Assembly (NCBI RefSeq): GCF_029914245.1
Contig: NZ_JARYZI010000006.1
Span: forward strand, 186,001 to 250,000
Direction of reading: 5' to 3'
Length of the DNA stretch: 64,000 bases
Source: Fusibacter bizertensis
Lineage (GTDB): Bacteria > Bacillota > Clostridia > Peptostreptococcales > Acidaminobacteraceae
Within the stretch, counting starts at the first letter, position 1. Each line of letters starts with the position of its first letter. The notes under the pieces are model-generated. The model made no database searches. It saw nothing but the letters and a program-made list of their open reading frames with translations, and was not told where the DNA came from. The translations under genes were made by a program, and so were the position numbers. This document shows positions 54,171-63,713 of the stretch, piece after piece.

Positions 54171-55858
54171 TATAGAACCTCCTTCATGTAATTGGTGATT
54201 TCTTCAATGGAAAATGGTACACCGTTATATTTTAACAGATGATCTGTAACTTTGATGTCCAGTTCTAGCTTCAAAAGCCTTGCGAATTGCGCTGTGACAT
54301 TATTTTCCACACCAATAATGTGCTTGGCTTGATCAAAATATTTTTTAATGTCTGGATGAAGAGGGAAAGGCTGTTTGATGTAGAGATAAGCGGTATCATT
54401 TGAGTCGCCATAATCAATATATTCTTTCAAAACGCCGTAAGTCGAACCCCATCCGACAATCAAGTTGGTGTAATTAGCAGGTCCTATCAGTTCAGGCATC
54501 TCATAATCGTCTAAAAGAAGTGGCATTTTTGAGTTTCTTTTGTCATTCATCTGAACCCTTACATCAAAAGATTCGGTAATCAGGCCATCTTCGGTATGTT
54601 CATCACTATCGCATTTAACCAAGCCTTTGCCATTGCCTGGGATTGCTCTTGGAGAAACACCGTTTTCAGTTAACTTATAGCGCTGATAATTCGTTTCACT
54701 CTCAACGACAAATGACTCTAAATATTTGCCATCCATTTCAAACGGCGCCATCTGGAATTTTGAATCCAATAAGAATTGATCAGATAAAATAAATGTAGGA
54801 ATCTGGTATTTATCAGCCATATAAAAAGCTTTTTGAGATAATACAATCGCATCCTCCATAGTCCCAGGTGCATAAATCAACCTTGGAAATTCACCATGAC
54901 CGGCATAAACAACTAAGTTGAGGTCTTCTTGGCCAGTTCTTGTTGGAAGTCCTGTGCCTGGTCCTGGACGCTGACCGATATGCGTAACGCAAGGTGTTTC
55001 GGTGATGCCGGATAAGCTGACTGCTTCTTCCATGAGCGCGAAGCCCCCACCAGAAGTTGTTACAAGTGCACGAGCGCCAGCATACCATGCCCCAATTGCC
55101 ATATTGAGGGCGGCTATTTCATCTTCTGCTTGTTCGACAAATACGCCAAACGCATTGGATTTGCTAGCCAAATAGGTCAAAACGCCAGTGCCCGGAGACA
55201 TGGGATATGAAGCGATGAAATTACAACCGCCACCAAGTGAACCGATGCCAATGGCTTCAGCACCTGTGAAGATTTTCATATGGCCTGTTTTTTGTGGGAC
55301 CAATTTATGTTCAGACTGATATGGCATTCCAATTTCAAAACCAATATCAAAGGCTTTGATGTTGCCAAGTTGAATTGTTTCATTTTTAGTAGAGAATCTT
55401 TCTGAAATCAAAGTGTGGCAGTCTTCTACATTGAGATTTAGGATTCCAGCAATCTGTCCGAAAAGCACCGTGTTGCTAAAGAGCACGTTTCCAGCACTTT
55501 TTGCTGAATCTGTCAACGCCAAAGGAATGAACTGGCTGGATAATTGCTCATGTTCTTCATGGGTGATAAAATCAACCTCACCAAAAACTTTTGAGTTAGA
55601 ATCAACTCGGTCCGTTAGTCGATATAAACTATGATTGTTTAATAAGTATAGAAAATCAATATGTTCTTTATAAGCGTAAACGGGAGTGTTGCTGATTCTT
55701 ATTTCAAGTGAATTGTTTCCGCCCCTAACGCGACTCATGACTTCTGTAGTTGCGAAGACGTAGTAAGTTTTTGATATTGCTTTTACCAAAAAATCTTCAA
55801 GTGTAGCAAGGCCTTGACCAGCTTCACCTGAAAGTACTATGGTTAGTTCTTGTTTCAT
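54170..55858 (-). CDS. korA: 2-oxoacid:ferredoxin oxidoreductase, fused gamma-alpha subunit
   Basis: 562 residues: gamma domain (about 1-185; LSGEAGQGLATLEDFLVKA, MSRVRGGNNSLEIRIS) fused to alpha (about 195-560; GAEAIGIGSLGGGCNFIASYPMSPGTGVL, EQAEDEIAALNMAIGAWYAGARALVTTSGGGFALM, GQRPGPGTGLPTRTGQEDL). Makes the active enzyme with the beta subunit. AGGAGG before ATG 55858. The operon order is rubrerythrin-like, korA, korB. No ferredoxin-like delta subunit is present in the operon. Confidence 0.93.
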   Translation of the reverse strand: MKQELTIVLSGEAGQGLATLEDFLVKAISKTYYVFATTEVMSRVRGGNNSLEIRISNTPVYAYKEHIDFLYLLNNHSLYRLTDRVDSNSKVFGEVDFITHEEHEQLSSQFIPLALTDSAKSAGNVLFSNTVLFGQIAGILNLNVEDCHTLISERFSTKNETIQLGNIKAFDIGFEIGMPYQSEHKLVPQKTGHMKIFTGAEAIGIGSLGGGCNFIASYPMSPGTGVLTYLASKSNAFGVFVEQAEDEIAALNMAIGAWYAGARALVTTSGGGFALMEEAVSLSGITETPCVTHIGQRPGPGTGLPTRTGQEDLNLVVYAGHGEFPRLIYAPGTMEDAIVLSQKAFYMADKYQIPTFILSDQFLLDSKFQMAPFEMDGKYLESFVVESETNYQRYKLTENGVSPRAIPGNGKGLVKCDSDEHTEDGLITESFDVRVQMNDKRNSKMPLLLDDYEMPELIGPANYTNLIVGWGSTYGVLKEYIDYGDSNDTAYLYIKQPFPLHPDIKKYFDQAKHIIGVENNVTAQFARLLKLELDIKVTDHLLKYNGVPFSIEEITNYMKEVL

Positions 55859-55885
55859 GTTGCACCTCCTTAACTGTTGAGTTTG

Positions 55886-56359
55886 TTAGTATTTCTTACG
55901 TAGGCCAAACTCAGCAGACTCGACCCATTCGTTTGGGCGGATTACCATTTCTATGATTTCTTCAATTAAGTTATAATGTTTTTCTTCTTGTTTAATGAGA
56001 AATTCAAAAAGGTCTTTGTTCTCATTTGATTCTGACAGAAGTTTTTTATAAAGATCTATGCTTTTCGCTTCCATCTCGAGTGCTTTTCTATACGCATCAA
56101 TCTGTTCAGTAGTGCTTTTTTCAGGATCTAATCCTGCAGCATCGGTAAAAACATTTTTAGTCTTCGCCATATCTTCTTCATCTGGTAGAAAATCATTGCC
56201 TGCTTCTTTTTCTTTAATCCTGATAGCGTGTTGTTTTTCGTCTTCTGCTAAAGACAAAAAAACCGGATTAAGGACATTGTCCTTATTTACCAGTGCTTGT
56301 TCTCTGTAAAACATCTCGCCGTCCAATTCCATTTTTATAGCATACTCATAACCATTCAT
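55886..56359 (-). CDS. Rubrerythrin-like di-iron protein without rubredoxin domain
   Basis: 157 residues, a ferritin-like four-helix protein. Seen iron-ligand pattern: E in MELDGEMFY (about 11-15), EDEKQH (about 39-44), EMEAKS (about 94-96) and KQEEKHYNLIEEI (about 124-128). The C-terminal rubredoxin domain of classic rubrerythrin is absent. Known: such proteins reduce peroxide in anaerobes. AGGAGG before ATG 56359; 27 bp before korA, so it likely shields the oxygen-sensitive oxidoreductase. The 56360-56650 gap holds the divergent promoters but no clear motif. Confidence 0.88.
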   Translation of the reverse strand: MNGYEYAIKMELDGEMFYREQALVNKDNVLNPVFLSLAEDEKQHAIRIKEKEAGNDFLPDEEDMAKTKNVFTDAAGLDPEKSTTEQIDAYRKALEMEAKSIDLYKKLLSESNENKDLFEFLIKQEEKHYNLIEEIIEMVIRPNEWVESAEFGLRKKY

Positions 56360-56650
56360 AAAAAACCTCCTATCGTTATTTGACCAGTGCTTGTTAATGC
56401 CTGTATGTTAGTCTTATACACTTAATGTCTGCTAGTCAAACTTATGTATCAAATACAATAGTCGTAGGTGTTGATAAATAAAGTCGATGAAATGGTTTTA
56501 ATCATGCTTGCACAACACTATTTTAATGACAGAAAAAACAATCCAAATGAGTCATTCCTATCATTTTGCTTGTAATAATGGTGCATTATGGTAATATTGC
56601 ATTAAAGTTTGTAGTATTTGATTAATGACATTATAAAGGAGAGATAAGTT

Positions 56651-57484
56651 ATGATAGAAGAGTCAAAAATGAAATTTTCTAAAAGGACGCTAATCGGGAT
56701 TGCTTTGCTCATAATCGCATTACTTTCAATCTTCGTCGTATCAAAAGTAGTCACGGCACCAGATTTTAATGAAGCGACAGTAAACTCTTTGGATGATAAA
56801 AAAGTTACAGTTATGAAGCTTGCAGCTACAGCTGCGGCATCTTCAACAGCGCTATCGTTGATACCTGGTGATGTTGCAACGCCAATTGCGAATCAAATTG
56901 CAGAATTAACCTCTTATTTTATTGTTATATTGGGTGCAATTCTGTTAGAAAAGATATTAATTGCTGTTGTTGGTTATTTAACCTTTGGTTTTATTATTCC
57001 TATGGCTTGTCTTTTCGGAATTGTTTATTTATATGTAAAGAACGATATACTCAGAAACCTTGCTATAAAACTCGCTATATTTGGAATTGTTATATTCATG
57101 ACGATTCCTGTAAGTATTAAGACCAGTGATTTAATATATGAGTCTTATCAATCATCGGTAGAACAAACAATTGAAGTTGCAAATCAAAACAAAGAAGAAA
57201 TTGATGCAAAGAAAAAGGATTTTGCCGAAGAAGACAAAAACTGGATGGATAAAGTTGGAGATTATATATCCAATGTGACTTCTAAAATTGGAAATGACAT
57301 ATCTACAATCGTTAAAAAGGGAGAAGATACACTGGCTGCTTATTTAGATGCTATTGCAGTTTTGATTATAACTTCTTGTGTGATTCCAATAATTGTATTA
57401 ATCGTCTTTGCTTTAATTATCAAAATCATGTTCAGTTTTGATAGCGCTAAAGTATCAACAATTTTTCGTGAGAAAGGGAAATAA
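56651..57484 (+). CDS. Hypothetical multi-helix membrane protein
   Basis: 277 residues, unrecognised. Four or five membrane helices: about 13-31, 85-110, 112-128, 132-152 and a C-terminal one at 240-265; between them a charged coiled-coil-like stretch of about 60 residues (QTIEVANQNKEEIDAKKKDFAEEDKNW...). AAAGGAGAGA precedes ATG 56651. Stand-alone gene divergent from the rubrerythrin operon. Confidence 0.75.
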   Translation: MIEESKMKFSKRTLIGIALLIIALLSIFVVSKVVTAPDFNEATVNSLDDKKVTVMKLAATAAASSTALSLIPGDVATPIANQIAELTSYFIVILGAILLEKILIAVVGYLTFGFIIPMACLFGIVYLYVKNDILRNLAIKLAIFGIVIFMTIPVSIKTSDLIYESYQSSVEQTIEVANQNKEEIDAKKKDFAEEDKNWMDKVGDYISNVTSKIGNDISTIVKKGEDTLAAYLDAIAVLIITSCVIPIIVLIVFALIIKIMFSFDSAKVSTIFREKGK

Positions 57485-57532
57485 ACGACTAAGAATAGCC
57501 TATACCCAGCAAACTTAGCCGTTTATATTTGA

Positions 57533-57921
57533 TTATTCAGATTTAAGCTCATAATCTAGGTTCCAACCAATACCAAATTTATCAGTGAGTGAACCAAAGA
57601 GAGAACCCCAGAACATCTTGTCTATTGGCATTTGTACCTTACCGCCAGTCGCAAGTTTATCAAAGAGCAAACGTAATTCTGTTTCGCTGTCAAGTGTTAT
57701 GTTAATCTCAATTGCATTACCTGGTTTTATTTTCATGCCTGGAAATGTGTCGGAAAGGTAGATTTCTTCGTCACCAATTCCTAAAGCTGCATGCAATATC
57801 TTATTGCTATATGTTTCAGGAATTGGTGGATTGTCTTCATCGTACCGTTAAAAGCATTTGCATAAAATTCTAGAGCTTCCTCTGCATTTCCTTCAAATGA
57901 AAGATAGGGTATAAATTTCAT
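57533..57921 (-). pseudogene. Frameshifted PhnB-like VOC protein
   Basis: From ATG 57921 (GGAGG site) the frame reads MKFIPYLSFEGNAEEALEFY, the normal PhnB/3-demethylubiquinone methyltransferase-like start, then goes out of phase near 57837-57845. The rest (PPIPETYSNKILHAALGIGDEEIYLSD...FGSLTDKFGIGWNLDY) continues in another frame to 57533. One single-base indel explains it; a sequencing error is possible. Confidence 0.8.
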
Positions 57922-58025
57922 ATCGTCCTCCTTGTATTTAATTTAAGTAAACATAGTATTGACAAGAAATATCTATGTAATGTATTAGAAATGGTATATA
58001 TTATAGCTCCCAATATACCATTTCT

Positions 58026-58982
58026 TTACTTAACCATCTGAAAATTATCGCCACCAAGTTCTTTCGCTCGATACATGTTTATGTCGGCGCTTCTTAATAG
58101 ACCCTGGAGGTCGTCGGCATGATTAGGGTATATGGAAATACCGATACTTGATGTGATTTTGAGATCTATTCCGTTAAAGAGGATGGGTTCTCTTATGATT
58201 TCGACTATTTTATGTGCGGTAGATTTGAGGTTTTCACAGGATTCTATATCTGGAATAATGACCACAAATTCATCGCCCCCGATCCTTGCAACAGTGTCTT
58301 CCTCGCGCTTTGTTATTTTCTTAATTCTACAAGCAACTGCTTTTAACACAACATCTCCAGCTAGATGTCCATAACTATCATTGATTCCTTTGAATTTATC
58401 CAAATCAATCAACAGTACACCAAACTTTTTGTGATCGCGTTTGTAAAGTCCATGTAATTGGTTGAAACGCTCGGTTAATAAACTTCTATTAGCAAGTCCA
58501 GTTAGTTGATCATAAAAAGCTAAGTTCTCCATGGCTTTTTTATTTTCTTTTTCTAACGAAATATCTTCGATAATGCCCCAAACAACTTCAGTTCCATCAG
58601 TATCTGTGAGTATAAAATCGCTAATTCGAATAGGTATTTTTGTACCATCTTTTCTGATATATTCTTTCTCGTTTGGACCAAAACTACCGTGAGTGTTAAG
58701 ATCAGAAATTTGAGCCTCTTCTTGCTCAGTATATTCCGGTGGTGTAATATCCCAGAATGTCATATTCATGAGTTCGTCTTTGGTATATCCAAGATAATGA
58801 AGTAGCGAATTGTTGATCTCTATAAAAGCCCCAGTGCTATGCTCAACCATAGCCATGCCAACAGGTGACTTTTCAAAAAGCATTCGGAATTTTTCTTCGG
58901 ATCTTTTTAATTGAGTCCCCATATTTTTTACGAGTTTATTTTTTTTGCTTTTTTTACTTTTATTGGTTCTATTATTCGCCAT
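58026..58982 (-). CDS. PAS-GGDEF diguanylate cyclase
   Basis: 318 residues. Seen: Lys-rich N-terminus, PAS domain (about 25-150; FRMLFEKSPVGMAMVEHSTGAFIEIN...), then GGDEF domain (about 155-318; YDQLTGLANRSLLTERF, RIGGDEFVVIIPD). RxxD (REED) stands five residues before GGDEF, the inhibitory I-site that binds c-di-GMP. Start: CGGAGGATCAT supports ATG 58982; an in-frame ATG 59054 lies upstream without an SD. Probably makes c-di-GMP in response to a PAS-sensed signal. Confidence 0.93.
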   Translation of the reverse strand: MANNRTNKSKKSKKNKLVKNMGTQLKRSEEKFRMLFEKSPVGMAMVEHSTGAFIEINNSLLHYLGYTKDELMNMTFWDITPPEYTEQEEAQISDLNTHGSFGPNEKEYIRKDGTKIPIRISDFILTDTDGTEVVWGIIEDISLEKENKKAMENLAFYDQLTGLANRSLLTERFNQLHGLYKRDHKKFGVLLIDLDKFKGINDSYGHLAGDVVLKAVACRIKKITKREEDTVARIGGDEFVVIIPDIESCENLKSTAHKIVEIIREPILFNGIDLKITSSIGISIYPNHADDLQGLLRSADINMYRAKELGGDNFQMVK

Positions 58983-59098
58983 ATGATCCTCCGATACTTT
59001 TGAGTGTTCATTATTATATACCCACTTATCAGCATAAAATGTGTAAAATTTCATGTTAAATCCCCTTGCTATCTCTGCCTTTGATTTATCAAGGACTT

Positions 59099-59133
59099 GT
59101 GATAAACTGATATCAAAATAACCGATAAAAGAA
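59099..59133. repeat. Short dispersed repeat (second copy at 34874-34908)
   Basis: GTGATAAACTGATATCAAAA and the following AACCGATAAAAGAA match 34874-34908 at 32 of 35 positions. The other copy lies just before the MazG-like gene start. The rest of the 59055-59416 gap has no gene. Confidence 0.6.
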
Positions 59134-59416
59134 ACTCACGTTGAGCAAATTGATTAATATATTTAATTGTTTTTTTCAAATATACAATTTTTACGCGATT
59201 ATTCACTTTTAATAAGTTAAAATTCTTGATAGAATGAACTGACAAAGTATAAGTGACAAAATTTAAGAGATGGATCAAGGCGGATAAATTCAACAAACCT
59301 AACGTGATGCGTATAGCGTTGCCCTTGTAGAGCGATATATATTTTACGAATAGGAACTTGTTGGACAGTTGGACTTGCCTTTTATACTGCCTTAATTAAC
59401 TACAAGGAGAGAAAAA

Positions 59417-60427
59417 ATGGTAACAATTTATGATATTGCTAAAAGAGCTGGATGTGCATCAAGTACAGTTTCTAAAGCACTAAATAACTCGAACCAAGTT
59501 AGTAAAAAGCGCAAAGAGGAAATTTTGGCGCTTGCTAAAGAGATGGGGTATGTGCCTAACTCCAATGCGAGATTACTCAAAACAAAAAATAGTTGGTCAA
59601 TAGGGATCCTGTTTAGTGAAGATTTGAACATTGGACTAGAGCATCACTTTTTTAGTGGTGTCTTGCAAGAATTTAAAACATATGTAGAAGCTTTAGGGTA
59701 TGAAGTGACTTTTGTATCAAAAAAAGTTGGTGCTCAATCATTAACCTATCTCGAATGGTGCAAATATAAAAATATAGATGGTGTTTTGATCCTAACCGTG
59801 GATGTGGATGATGTGAATTTGAAAGAATTAACTGAAAGTGGCATCCCGATCGTTTCTGTCGATAATGGTCTCATCAATGTACCTACGGTTATTTCGGATA
59901 ACTTTCAGGGGACTCGAATGGCACTTGAATATCTGATGCTGAAAGGGGCTAAGCATATTGCCCACATATCAGGTCCTTTACGATCATTTTCAGCTGTGGA
60001 ACGACTTGAAGGCTATAAGGATACACTTAAAAAATCTGATGTTGAAGTTGATGAGAATTTAATTGTTGAAGCATACAATTATGATTATAACAGTGGCAAA
60101 AATGCACTATTACAACTTATAAAGCAGTATAAAGGTGTTCCAGATGCAATATATGCAGCAAGCGATGATATCGCTCTTGGCGCAATAATTGCACTAAGAG
60201 AATTGGGATATAAAGTGCCAGACGATGTGTCGGTGATTGGTTTTGATAATATCGAGTTAACAAGATATACATCGCCATCGCTTACGACAGTTTCACAAAA
60301 TAAAATGATGGTTGGAACAGAGGCGGCTAAACACTTAATAGCACTTATAAACAATGAAAAGAATATAGCACCTGGTATAGTGAAACGCGTTCCAGTTGAA
60401 CTGATTATTAGAGAAAGTACAAAATAA
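59417..60427 (+). CDS. LacI-family transcriptional repressor
   Basis: 336 residues. Seen: HTH at the N-terminus (MVTIYDIAKRAGCASSTVSKALN), hinge, and periplasmic-binding-protein-like core (DGVLILTVDVDD, SDNFQGTRMALEYLMLKGAKHIAHISG, PDAIYAASDDIALGAIIALRELGYKVPDDVSVIGFDN). AAGGAGAG before ATG 59417. A perfect 16-bp palindrome lies between it and the phosphorylase gene, so it probably controls the downstream glycan-use operon in response to a sugar. Confidence 0.95.
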   Translation: MVTIYDIAKRAGCASSTVSKALNNSNQVSKKRKEEILALAKEMGYVPNSNARLLKTKNSWSIGILFSEDLNIGLEHHFFSGVLQEFKTYVEALGYEVTFVSKKVGAQSLTYLEWCKYKNIDGVLILTVDVDDVNLKELTESGIPIVSVDNGLINVPTVISDNFQGTRMALEYLMLKGAKHIAHISGPLRSFSAVERLEGYKDTLKKSDVEVDENLIVEAYNYDYNSGKNALLQLIKQYKGVPDAIYAASDDIALGAIIALRELGYKVPDDVSVIGFDNIELTRYTSPSLTTVSQNKMMVGTEAAKHLIALINNEKNIAPGIVKRVPVELIIRESTK

Positions 60428-60441
60428 TGTACTTTTTTTAT

Positions 60442-60492
60442 TTGCTTTAAAATAGACATATGTTAAAATAGATGCAACGAAATCGATTTCGT
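60442..60492 (+). promoter_or_regulatory. Promoter and LacI-type operator of the glycan operon
   Basis: TTGCTT (60442-60447), 16 bp, TAAAAT (60464-60469). ACGAAATCGATTTCGT (60477-60492) is a perfect palindrome with the central CG of LacI-family sites, placed at the expected transcription start. Confidence 0.8.
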
Positions 60493-60542
60493 AATTTGAA
60501 CTTTAAGTTTGTAATATATTTCAAACTTACTGAGGAGGACGT

Positions 60543-63500
60543 GTGACATACTATTTTGAAAACAATCAATTTGTAATTGAAGATTATGATAAGCAGAAAA
60601 CATTTTCTAGCTTTTTACCTGGTATTGCTGGTGTTAAAGGGATTCCTTTGTGGGCATTTTACGCAAATCGCGGACAAGGAATAACCAGTTTTGGGATTAA
60701 AGACAAGGATGAACCTATACTCGAATTTTTCCCCGCAAATACGAGTTATCAATATGTGGACAAGTACGGATTTAGAAGTTTTGTAATCGTAGATGGTGAT
60801 GTATATGAACCGTTTGCAGTTCATACAGATGATGATGTAAAGAGAAATATGTATATATCAAGGGGTCATTTTTCAATTGAGGAGATCAACAAATCTAGAA
60901 ATATTCATTATAAAGTAACTTATTTTGGGCTGACAAATGAACCAGTTGCGGGACTTGTTAGAAACGTAATGATTAAAAACCTTGGTGAAGAAAGACTGGT
61001 TGAAGTGGTTGATGGCATTGCCAACATCTTACCTTCAGGTGCAACAAATCAAAGTTATAAAAGCATGTCGAACTTGATGGTCTCGTGGATGGGCGTTGAG
61101 AATATTGAAAACAATGTTCCAATCTATAAGTTTAGAGCTTCAAGTGGTGATGAAGCTGAGGTATCCATGGTTAACAAAGGGCACTTTTACATGTCTTTTA
61201 TGGAAGATGACAAACTTATAAAACCAATTGTTGACCTTGGACTCGTATTTGGCTATGATACATCTCTGTCTATACCTGCCGGGTTAATTGGCAAAAAACT
61301 CAGTGATTTAAATTTAGATGCGCAAGTTGTTGTTAACAAAGTGCCTTGTGGATTTTCGCCAGTATCAAAAAAACTTTCAAAAGACTCGTGTATTGAACTC
61401 AATACGCTGATAGGACATGTGTCAGAGGTGTCAATCATTAATCAAATGGCACACTTGATTATAAAAAAAGACTATATAGCCAATAAGCTTAAAGAAGCAG
61501 AAGCGTTGATAGATGTCTTGGTAGATGTGGTTGATACGAAAAGCAATTTTCCGTTATTTGATGCTTATATCAAGCAAAATTTCCTAGACAATACTTTGCG
61601 AGGTGGGTATCCTTTGGTTTTTGGTGAAGGTGATCGCAAAAAGATTTATCATGTTTTTTCAAGAAAACATGGAGATCCGGAGCGTGATTATAATTTCTTC
61701 ACTCTTGCGCCAGAGTTTTATTCTCAGGGGAATGGTAACTTTAGAGATGTAAATCAAAACAGACGTAATGATGTTTTCTTTGTACCAGAGGCGGGTCTTT
61801 TTAATGTGAAGATGTTCATGAATCTCATCCAGTTAGATGGGTATAACCCTTTGGGTGTACAAGGAACAACTTTTACGTTGGATCAAGATAACGCTGATAA
61901 AATCATCGATAAATATGTAGTGACAAACCAAGAGAAGATAAGAGAAGTCTTAAACTATAAATTTTCTCCAGGCAAAATAAGCATGCAAATCGCATTAAAT
62001 GACGTTGAACTAAATGTATCTGAAGAGCTGTTTATTGGTTTGGTTTTAACTGAAGCAACGCAACACATTGAAGCTGTTTTTGGAGAAGGTTTCTGGGTGG
62101 ACCATTGGACTTACAATTTTGATTTGATTGAAAGTTATCTGAGTATTTTTCCAGATAAAATAGATGAATTGCTCTTAGAAGATAAAAGCTATCAATATTA
62201 TGAAAGTCCAGTTACGGTTTTACCAAGAGATCTAAAATACGGACTTAATAGTAAAGGCGAAGTGAGACAATACGGTGCTTTAGAAGAGGAAGCCCATACA
62301 AAACGCTTTAATCAATCCAACTGGTCCAGAGATCAATCAGGAGAAGTTTACAAGACAAATTTAGCTCAGAAATTGTTGACACTAGTGTTTACAAAGCTTT
62401 CGTCATTAGATCCTCTGGGTATGGGTGTTGAGATGGAAGCAAATAAACCAGGGTGGAATGATGCCATGAATGGCTTACCGGGTGTTTTTGCTTCAGGTAT
62501 GAGTGAAACCATTGAACTTGTAAGAATCGTGCGATTTTTAAAAGCTAACTTTGAAAAAAATAATAATTTAGCGGAAGTTAAATTGCTTGAAGACAATTAC
62601 GTGTTTTTTAGAGCGTTATACGCTACGGTTACTAAAGAAATTTCTTTGTTTGAGCGTTGGGATGAGATGGCTACAGCTCGAGAATCTTTTAGAGCACGTA
62701 TTAAAAAAGGCATAAGTGGTAGCGAAGTAAGTGTCTTAAAATCAGAACTGTTATCTTTTTTATCGTGTGTTGAAAATATACTAATTGATGGTATTGATCG
62801 TGCTAGACAGTGCAACGAGGGTGTGATTCCAACTTATCTCACCTACGCTGCTAGTGAATATGAAGAGTTGGGTTATACTACCCCTTACGGTTTAAAAGCG
62901 GTTAGAGTGAAAGCTTTCGAACTGCATAAAGTCCCTGATTTCCTCGAAGCACCTGCTAGGAGCTTGAAAATTGGGTCTGTTGAAGAAAATATTAACCTGT
63001 ACAACAAGATAAGAGCATCAGAATTATACGATGCACCTTTGAAAACATACAAAACAAGCGGCAAACTAGATGAGATGAGTTATGAACTTGGCAGAATAAG
63101 AGCATTTACACCGGGCTGGTTAGAGCGAGAAAGTAACTTTTTGCACATGACGTATAAATACATCTTGGGACTCTTAAAGGGTGGTCTGTATGACGAATTC
63201 TATGAAGAGATAAAATCAAATTTAGTTTGTTTTATGGACCCTGATGTATATGGTCGTTCAACACTTGAAAATTCAAGCTTTATAGCGAGTAGTTTAAATC
63301 CAAACCCAAGTGTTCGCGGTCAAGGATTTGTTGCTCGACTAAGTGGTTCAACCGCTGAAATGTTAAGTACTTGGAATGTTATGATGTTTGGTAAATCTGT
63401 ATTTCAATATAATGAAGAGCTTATTTTCTCACCAGCGCCTTTACTTCATGCAGATTTTTTCTTAGAAGGGCGTGTAAAAACCACCTTGCTATCAAGTATA

Positions 63501-63674
63501 GAGTTCATTATTGAAAATAAAACTTCACTGCCAACGTATTCTGATCAAGTTGAAGTAGATTACTATTTGGTGGATGGTAAGCGCGCTATAGACGTCAAAG
63601 GAGATTTAGCGCTGCAAATTCGAAGTGGTCAAGTAAAGCAGATTATCATGGTTTATAAACTTAAATCGAAATAA
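60543..63674 (+). CDS. GH94-related glucan/disaccharide phosphorylase
   Basis: 1043 residues, larger than cellobiose phosphorylase (about 800) and closer to the oligoglucan phosphorylases (GH94 long forms, GH149, GH161). Seen: N-terminal beta-sandwich (SFLPGIAGVKGIPLWAFYANRGQGI), (alpha/alpha)6 barrel with GEGFWVDHWTYNFDLIESYL, and GWNDAMNGLPGVFASG, where the Asp is the likely general acid. GTG start at 60543 after GAGGAGG. First gene of the LacI-controlled operon with a GH30 gene 39 bp on. Substrate, probably a beta-glucan oligomer, is inference. Confidence 0.78.
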   Translation: MTYYFENNQFVIEDYDKQKTFSSFLPGIAGVKGIPLWAFYANRGQGITSFGIKDKDEPILEFFPANTSYQYVDKYGFRSFVIVDGDVYEPFAVHTDDDVKRNMYISRGHFSIEEINKSRNIHYKVTYFGLTNEPVAGLVRNVMIKNLGEERLVEVVDGIANILPSGATNQSYKSMSNLMVSWMGVENIENNVPIYKFRASSGDEAEVSMVNKGHFYMSFMEDDKLIKPIVDLGLVFGYDTSLSIPAGLIGKKLSDLNLDAQVVVNKVPCGFSPVSKKLSKDSCIELNTLIGHVSEVSIINQMAHLIIKKDYIANKLKEAEALIDVLVDVVDTKSNFPLFDAYIKQNFLDNTLRGGYPLVFGEGDRKKIYHVFSRKHGDPERDYNFFTLAPEFYSQGNGNFRDVNQNRRNDVFFVPEAGLFNVKMFMNLIQLDGYNPLGVQGTTFTLDQDNADKIIDKYVVTNQEKIREVLNYKFSPGKISMQIALNDVELNVSEELFIGLVLTEATQHIEAVFGEGFWVDHWTYNFDLIESYLSIFPDKIDELLLEDKSYQYYESPVTVLPRDLKYGLNSKGEVRQYGALEEEAHTKRFNQSNWSRDQSGEVYKTNLAQKLLTLVFTKLSSLDPLGMGVEMEANKPGWNDAMNGLPGVFASGMSETIELVRIVRFLKANFEKNNNLAEVKLLEDNYVFFRALYATVTKEISLFERWDEMATARESFRARIKKGISGSEVSVLKSELLSFLSCVENILIDGIDRARQCNEGVIPTYLTYAASEYEELGYTTPYGLKAVRVKAFELHKVPDFLEAPARSLKIGSVEENINLYNKIRASELYDAPLKTYKTSGKLDEMSYELGRIRAFTPGWLERESNFLHMTYKYILGLLKGGLYDEFYEEIKSNLVCFMDPDVYGRSTLENSSFIASSLNPNPSVRGQGFVARLSGSTAEMLSTWNVMMFGKSVFQYNEELIFSPAPLLHADFFLEGRVKTTLLSSIEFIIENKTSLPTYSDQVEVDYYLVDGKRAIDVKGDLALQIRSGQVKQIIMVYKLKSK

Positions 63675-63713
63675 AATCCAAATAAATCGATATAAATTGA
63701 AATAGGAGGCTAT

